Shown here: positions 60,101 through 64,000 of the stretch, one piece after another
Numbering within the stretch: the stretch's first letter is position 1
How the letters are laid out: the number at the start of each line of letters is the position of its first letter
Assembly: GCF_012489685.1 (NCBI RefSeq)
Contig: NC_080046.1
Location: 59,820,195 to 59,884,194 of the forward strand
Origin: Lotus japonicus
Taxonomy: Eukaryota; Streptophyta; Magnoliopsida; Fabales; Fabaceae
Direction of reading: 5' to 3'
Length of the DNA: 64,000 nucleotides
Program-made: the position numbers and the translations under genes
Notes under the pieces: generated by a model
What the model was told of the DNA's origin: nothing
Databases searched by the model: none
What the model saw: only the letters and a program-made list of their open reading frames with translations

Positions 60101-63100
60101 CTTTACGTTTTTTAATTGTTTCAAACTCTGGAATCATATTTGCCTTCTTACTCGAAGAATTTTCATGACCATTATTTGATTCAAAATTAGTAGTTATCCC
60201 CAAGTTATCCAAATTAATTTGCCTAACCACATTTAAGACATCAACATCATTTTCATCTGTTTTAGTTTCAGCTGGCACAGACTTGTCCTTTTTCACTTTT
60301 TTGCCTTTGGTTCGCTGATATTTTATGGTTTTTATTATTTTCCCCAAGGGCATCTCGTTTGTGTCTTTTTCACTGTCCTTTACAGCATCACCCTCATCTG
60401 ATTGAGATGGAACCTGACATATGGAAGAAACATCACCACATGATTCAAAATTGGCTTTCTAATAAATATTGGGCTGTTTACCCTTGCAATCAACCTTACC
60501 ATTTCTACGTCAAGTGATTCGAAGTGAGCCAAGATACTTTCATCAGCCAACCAGGTTTTCATTTCACTTACCTGCCAGATGAAATAAATGGCATGAATAA
60601 GCATTTTTCAATTAAAGTATTTCATGATCTTACAAATGTTCAAAAACTGTCAATGAAGAGACAAATCCATATCACTTTCACATTCATACAAAACAACCCT
60701 AATCACAATATATCTTGAACCATACCAAAAGCATAAATTGTTAAGTAAAGTCACATGAATATTTTATATCATATTTCCAACACCCCACCTCATGCAAGAG
60801 CCACTGGACATGAGGCGTGGACAATGCGGATGCCCACCTTTCAACAGTTTATTAGAAGAATGGTGGTGGTAACGATCAAACTCTAGACTATTGTATCATA
60901 GAGCCTCTGATACCATGTCATGAACCAACTGTCCAGAAAGCTTAAATTCTTAGGTGAAGTCATGTGAATAGTTTTAGAGTATATTTCTAACTCTTTCCAT
61001 CAAACAATAAGATGTTATCACAATTTAATCACCGGGAAGTGTTTTCCTGATATGCAAGTGCCTAATTTAGATCACAACAACAACAAAAGTCTTATCCACT
61101 AAGATAGGTCGGCTATAAGGACCACTTGATCCATATTAGAGATACCGCCACTTTTACGTTGGGTGCCGCAGGCCTAACACTTCCTTAACCCGGGCTTAGG
61201 ACCAGCTACTGCACAATATAGGCGGAGTTCTATTTTAGATCCCAACCATCAAAAAAGTTTAATCTAATAGAAAGATCAAATGCCTTATGTTTATTAGAGT
61301 AACAAGTGTGAAGTGTGACTAAAAGAAGTCCCACGTGGTATAGATAAGCAAGTGCACAATAGTGTATAAGTTAAAGGACCCACTCACTTGTTGCATTAAA
61401 TGCCTTAAGGTTTTGTGGTGACATATGGATGTAACTTAAATTCTAATATGGTATAACAGCTCATGATAAAAAAAAGTAAAAAGTCATCAGGCCTCTGAGA
61501 CTCAAGTTAAAGATGAAGGAGCACAAGTCCAACGATCTTTGAGGTTCCACTTGAGTACAAGCCCAAACAAAAACAAAATAGCATGTTGTAAGGCCTCTGA
61601 GACTTGGACAAAGGAGCACAAGTCCAACAACCTCTGATGTTCCGCTGGAGTACAAGCCCAGGCAAAGCAAGCCAAGCCGTAAGGCTTCTCAGACTCGAAC
61701 GAAGGAGTACAAGCCCAGACAAGAAGAAGAAGAAGAAGAAATGGAGTCCCAATTGAAGGGAGAGTATTAGAGTAACAAGTGTGACTAAAAGAAGTCTTAC
61801 ATTGTCTAGGTAAGCACGTGTACAATAGTATATAAGTTAAAGGACTCCCTCACCCATTCCCTTAAAGTTTTGTGGTGACGTGGATGTAACTTAAATTTTA
61901 ATAGAGTCAAGTAACAACAATCTACAACTTAGAACATAGACATTTAAAATGTTCAACAAGATTAAAAACCAATACAATTTAATATGAAACGGTATAGCAC
62001 CTATTTGGAAGGCATTTTGTACAGCATGTGAAAGAATATTTAGCCTACCGGAAGGAAACTATATAATTTGACAAGAGAAGAACGTACCATGAGGTCATTT
62101 TCCTTCTCACGTGCTTTGTATAGTATGGGAGGTAGGGAAACTGAATGAGACAATACTTGCATATCAACATCCTTCCGTACTAATCGCTTGGTGATTGCTA
62201 ATCCAAGGTCACATATGGCATGAGAATTCTGGCCATCAATTTATCACAAGAGTAAGATTACAGTCTCATAACTTCAACATTTGCATTTTCTATCTGTCAC
62301 AAATATAAAAAAAATAAATCATCGCCAACCTTTGACTTTGATACATCAACCATATCTTCAGAGAGCTTAATACTCTGAAAGATAGAAGTGATGGTAGATA
62401 TAATTTCCTTCTCTTCTTTAGTAGTTACTTCTGACTTGACATCTTCATCTCTTTGCACTAGCATTGATAGTATCAAGTGCAACTGCCTGCAAATTCAGGA
62501 CCGAATAGGAATTCTGTAAGGATCAACATCCCCAACTTATCCCATATTTTGAAGCTTACTAGCAGGAGTAAATCTATAGGTAACAACCCAAGATTCACTC
62601 CACATTCATGATTAAAAACATCATCTAGACATATATGTGGAGTGTAACAAATCAATGAAATAAAAACATTTAGGTGTTTCAGCCAAACAAAAAACTATGC
62701 ATATAGACCCTTACAAGACGGTCAAGACCCTATCTGCATTTGAATAGGACAAATCCAATAGGCATTGATTAGGGGACCCTTACAAGCAAGGGCCTTTACT
62801 GCACATATACACAAGTGTGGATCATGCATCCAGTAAAGAGATGTCCTATATGAGTAAAATAGTACCTGTATATAGTATCATATGCTTCAACATCCTTGCA
62901 CTCGTCAACATTGGGGCAAGATATGTTAGCAAGTGCATGAACTAGGTATGGAAGGATGTATTCCGGGTAAGGGGTCACGGAAATTGCATCCGATTGCCCA
63001 GAAATCTGCCGAGCCCCTGCTTGGTGATGCATGTGAATAATGTCAGCCAGGTTCTGCTTATCCTGCATTAACAGACACAAGTATCATAAAGACAGAATTG

Positions 63101-63279
63101 ATGTCAGAAAATTTTCAATTACAAAAGGATTGAATCGGAATTACCTCTGCAAACTGCTCTGGCTCGGATCCAAATATGTTCAATATAAAGGCACATGCAT
63201 ACTTGGCATCCAAAAGGCGGTCTTTTATATATTGATGAACTTTGCTTAAGAAAACCTTCCTAGCTTGCGGGAAGCTAAT
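51128..63279 (-). CDS. PDS5: PDS5 cohesin-associated protein, C-terminal part (5' exons beyond right edge)
   Basis: Fifteen exons join in frame: 63145-63279, 62866-63062, 62330-62486, 62088-62228, 60500-60571, 59820-60413, 59614-59721, 59409-59488, 59121-59172, 58943-59029, 58780-58817, 58488-58547, 58256-58401, 56110-56525 and 51128-51178, for 777 residues and a stop. The N-terminal portion here is HEAT-type helical repeat (VFLSKVHQYIKDRLLDAKYA, SVTPYPEYILPYLVHALANI). It is followed by a long basic/acidic disordered region (KYQRTKGKKVKKDK, PRRRRSSFTPGKF), a Tudor/PWWP-like domain (GCRIKVWWPLDKQFYEGTVK, KISYDDGEVEELRLEKEHWE), a Lys/Glu-rich tail and a last 17-codon exon ending SSGKKR. PDS5 binds cohesin through SCC3/SCC1 and regulates its loading, acetylation and release. 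The HEAT-rich type matches long plant PDS5A/B (~1,400-1,600 residues), so roughly the first half is off-window. The last intron (4.9 kb) is swollen by a Copia element. Confidence 0.94.
51348..51482 (-). mobile_element. tRNA-derived SINE in the last PDS5 intron
   Basis: On the minus strand the head contains an A-box-like GATAGCTCAAGTGGTAAGAG and a B box GGGTTCGAACCCGG, and the tail runs into a short A-rich end (ATAAAAAAAACAAT). Flanking direct repeats ACCAATGGTYATTG (51334-51347 and 51483-51496) show target-primed insertion. It is not a functional tRNA gene: the cloverleaf arms do not close and the body continues past the tRNA length. Confidence 0.8.
51495..55990 (+). mobile_element. Decayed Ty1/Copia retrotransposon inside PDS5, antisense to it
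   Basis: LTRs at 51495 to about 51752 and 55723 to about 55990 share long blocks (AATCAAATAAATATCAT..AAGACTCCTAATAGC). A PBS-like TGGTATGAGAAC follows the 5' LTR. Recognisable parts, in several frames: gag (LDEYKEICDKLATIGKPLS, 52205-52290), zinc-knuckle region (CKICGRVNH, 52632), pre-integrase (EIWHARLGHPNLNFLQTL, 52840), integrase (QSDGGGEF, 53340), reverse transcriptase (WKSAMQDEIDALHHNHTWSL at 54290; YVDD at 54792-54803) and RNase H (SRSRTEAKYRSLA, TKHIEIDYHFIRD, 55365-55575). Frameshifts and stops are many, for example TGA for Trp at 55281-55283 in RNase H, and the integrase is interrupted by another repeat (about 53150-53290). It is inactive. Confidence 0.9.
53150..53290. repeat. Dispersed repeat interrupting the Copia integrase
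   Basis: CCAAAAGCTAGCTTAGACAC and GTTGTTTTACCCTTCATAAG correspond to the repeat in the WEB intron (36331-36380). Integrase-like sequence resumes afterwards with the SDGGGEF motif. Confidence 0.6.
56925..57060 (+). mobile_element. Au-like SINE fragment
   Basis: CACGTGGTCACGGGTTCTAG (B-box-like), followed by TCGTCGAAATAGGC and CCCCTTCCCAGACCCCACC, resembles the 3' half of plant Au-type SINEs. No clear target duplication. Confidence 0.45.
57308..57585 (-). mobile_element. SMART/TRIM-type mini LTR retroelement, 278 bp
   Basis: Read on the minus strand: LTR 57585-57515 (TGTTAGAAAT ... TTAATGACA, 71 bp), primer-binding site TGGTATCAGAGCC (57514-57502), an internal region of about 115 bp containing CAAGCCCAAGTGGGCTCTTG and a purine tract GTGAGGGGG, then LTR 57385-57308 (78 bp). 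There is no coding capacity. The size is at the lower limit described for terminal-repeat retrotransposons in miniature. Target duplication is not convincing (AGTA/AGAA). It sits in a PDS5 intron in the gene's sense orientation. Confidence 0.8.
57586..57846. repeat. Rearranged inverted copy of the mini LTR element
   Basis: On the plus strand, the internal part with CAAGCCCAAGTGGGCTCTTG and an LTR (TGTTAGAAATATAATAAG, 57705) are followed by an LTR in the reverse direction (57775-57812). The outer flanks AAGAATATCGTCACTGTCTC (57586) and GAGACAGACGATATTCCTAG (57827) are inverted copies of each other. The whole looks like a fold-back rearrangement next to the complete copy. Confidence 0.7.
60716..60992 (-). 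mobile_element. Second mini LTR retroelement copy, about 277 bp
   Basis: Same arrangement as 57308-57585 and same orientation: LTRs 60992-60916 and 60782-60716, with a PBS-like TGGTATCAGAGGC between 60915 and 60903, and an internal GAGGCGTGGACAATGCGG region. Sequence divergence from the first copy is considerable, so the insertions are independent and older. Confidence 0.7.
61075..61240. repeat. Dispersed RTE/SINE-tail-like repeat
   Basis: ACAACAACAACAAAAGTCTT followed by ATCCACTAAGATAGGTCGGC and GGACCACTTGATCC is a common interspersed motif of plant introns that I associate with 3' ends of RTE-type LINEs or dependent SINEs. Class assignment is from memory and uncertain. Confidence 0.4.
61292..61903 (+). 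mobile_element. TRIM element with triplicated internal unit
   Basis: Direct repeats 61292-61448 and 61765-61903 (both starting TATTAGAGTAACAAGTGTG and ending GGATGTAACTTAAATT) behave as short LTRs. A PBS-like TGGTATAACAGC begins at 61449, and a purine tract (AAGGGAGAG) directly precedes the second LTR. The ~315-bp interior is three diverged copies of a roughly 90-bp unit (GCCTCTGAGACT ... GAGCACAAGTCCAAC ... GAGTACAAGCCCA). No protein domain. The open frames on the minus strand here arise from that triplication. Confidence 0.7.
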
Positions 63280-63450
63280 CTATAAAACCCAAAAGAAAAA
63301 ATAACAAGACAGTTAACTCTATTTGGAATCAAAATTTCAACAAATCAATTTTGGCCAATACAAATAAGTTGTTTGTCTGCTAGAGTCTTCGAATTGAAGA
63401 GTCTGATGGATGTACTCTCCGTTATCTACCCAATCTAACTACACATAAAC

Positions 63451-64000
63451 TTGGCCCCTAAGATCATTACGTGTGTGTCTTTTGTCCATGATCACAGTCA
63501 AACAGAAGGGAAACTAGATCCACGGGCTTTAAAATGTGTCTTCATCATCTACTCTTTGACTCAAAAATACTACAAGTGTTATCCTGTTATTACCATCCAT
63601 TTGAAAAATTACCTATCTCCAAGGGCATTACAATCAATGAAGAGGAGAGAAATCAAGGAGGGAAGAATTTCAGCTTGATTTGTCTCCACAACATATGTCT
63701 AAAGATCCTCCTCAGAGTGTGAGAGTCCATCTAAAAACCAGTTCTTAAACTATGCCTGTAACCACCACTGACCCCATACTCAAAAACCCACAAGATATAA
63801 TAAGTACTTCTCTAAAGAATGGGAGATATGTCTAACGTAAAGTGTTCATAAGGATGAAGGTGGATGTCCCTGAACCTATGCAGGCCCAAGAGACCACATC
63901 GGAAACTTTGAATGATGTAATAATTTCTACCCCTTCATTGGTAGATGGAACTGAATCTCATATGGATAGTGACCAAAATCTTCCTATAGTCATTAGAAAA
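63451..64000 (+). mobile_element. Copia pol fragment in a PDS5 intron, running off the window
   Basis: The plus strand reads CVSFVHDHSQTEGKLDPRAL and KCVFIIYSLTQKYYKCY, the linker just after Copia integrase (usually GKLDPRA..C.F.GYS..QKGYKCY). After frame changes it continues through Pro/Thr/Asp-rich linker sequence to the edge. It is degenerate and antisense to PDS5. Confidence 0.75.

Noticed and set aside
61461..61825. Three overlapping frames rich in Leu, Cys and Gly
   Set aside because: Generated by the triplicated internal unit of the TRIM element in different phases.

Overview
This is plant nuclear DNA. Every confident gene is split by GT-AG introns, the spacers are AT-rich, and the protein families (USP-fold tandem pair, Sec14-like, WEB/DUF827, plant AlkB homologue 2, short C2/CAR-like, PDS5 with an embedded Tudor-type domain) are those of a flowering plant. 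Protein wording and repeat style suggest a eudicot, probably a papilionoid legume. That taxonomic step is inference; I cannot search databases.  Layout by region. 1-4.5 kb: two head-to-tail genes (minus strand) for small USP-fold proteins, the first cut by the left edge. 5.4-9.8 kb: a CACTA (En/Spm) element with TGA target duplication that carries pieces of three unrelated host genes (KELP-type PC4 coactivator, UNC93-like membrane protein, ribosomal protein L9), a Pack-CACTA. 9.8-28.8 kb: gene-poor and repeat-dense. It holds a short-LTR remnant interrupted by a second CACTA element (TTG duplication), a hAT element with 8-bp duplication, and a nested stack in which a putative Helitron contains a third CACTA element (GTG duplication), which contains a 3.9-kb solo-LTR-like insertion (AGAGA duplication). 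29.0-47.5 kb: the gene island. It has an 11-exon Sec14-like gene (+), a convergent two-exon WEB coiled-coil gene (-), ALKBH2 (-), a small-repeat zone with a second Helitron-type terminus and a Stowaway-like MITE, and a C2/CAR-like gene (-). 49.0-50.3 kb: a MULE-type element with near-perfect terminal inverted repeats of about 117 bp and a 9-bp duplication. 51.1 kb to the right edge: the 3' part of a PDS5 cohesin-regulator gene (-). I could join 15 exons in frame for 777 codons. Its introns are full of retroelements: a decayed Copia element plus a SINE in the last intron, two LTR elements of about 277 bp (SMART/TRIM type) with a rearranged third copy, a TRIM with a triplicated internal unit, and a Copia fragment at the edge.  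The intact genes are housekeeping or regulatory single units with no operon-like logic (stress-related nucleotide-binding fold, phosphoinositide/lipid transfer, chloroplast-movement-type coiled coil, DNA dealkylation, Ca2+/membrane binding, cohesion). The most distinctive biology is in the mobile elements, above all the multi-gene Pack-CACTA and the sub-300-bp LTR element family inside PDS5. All exon coordinates come from reading splice sites and frame by eye; none has transcript support here.
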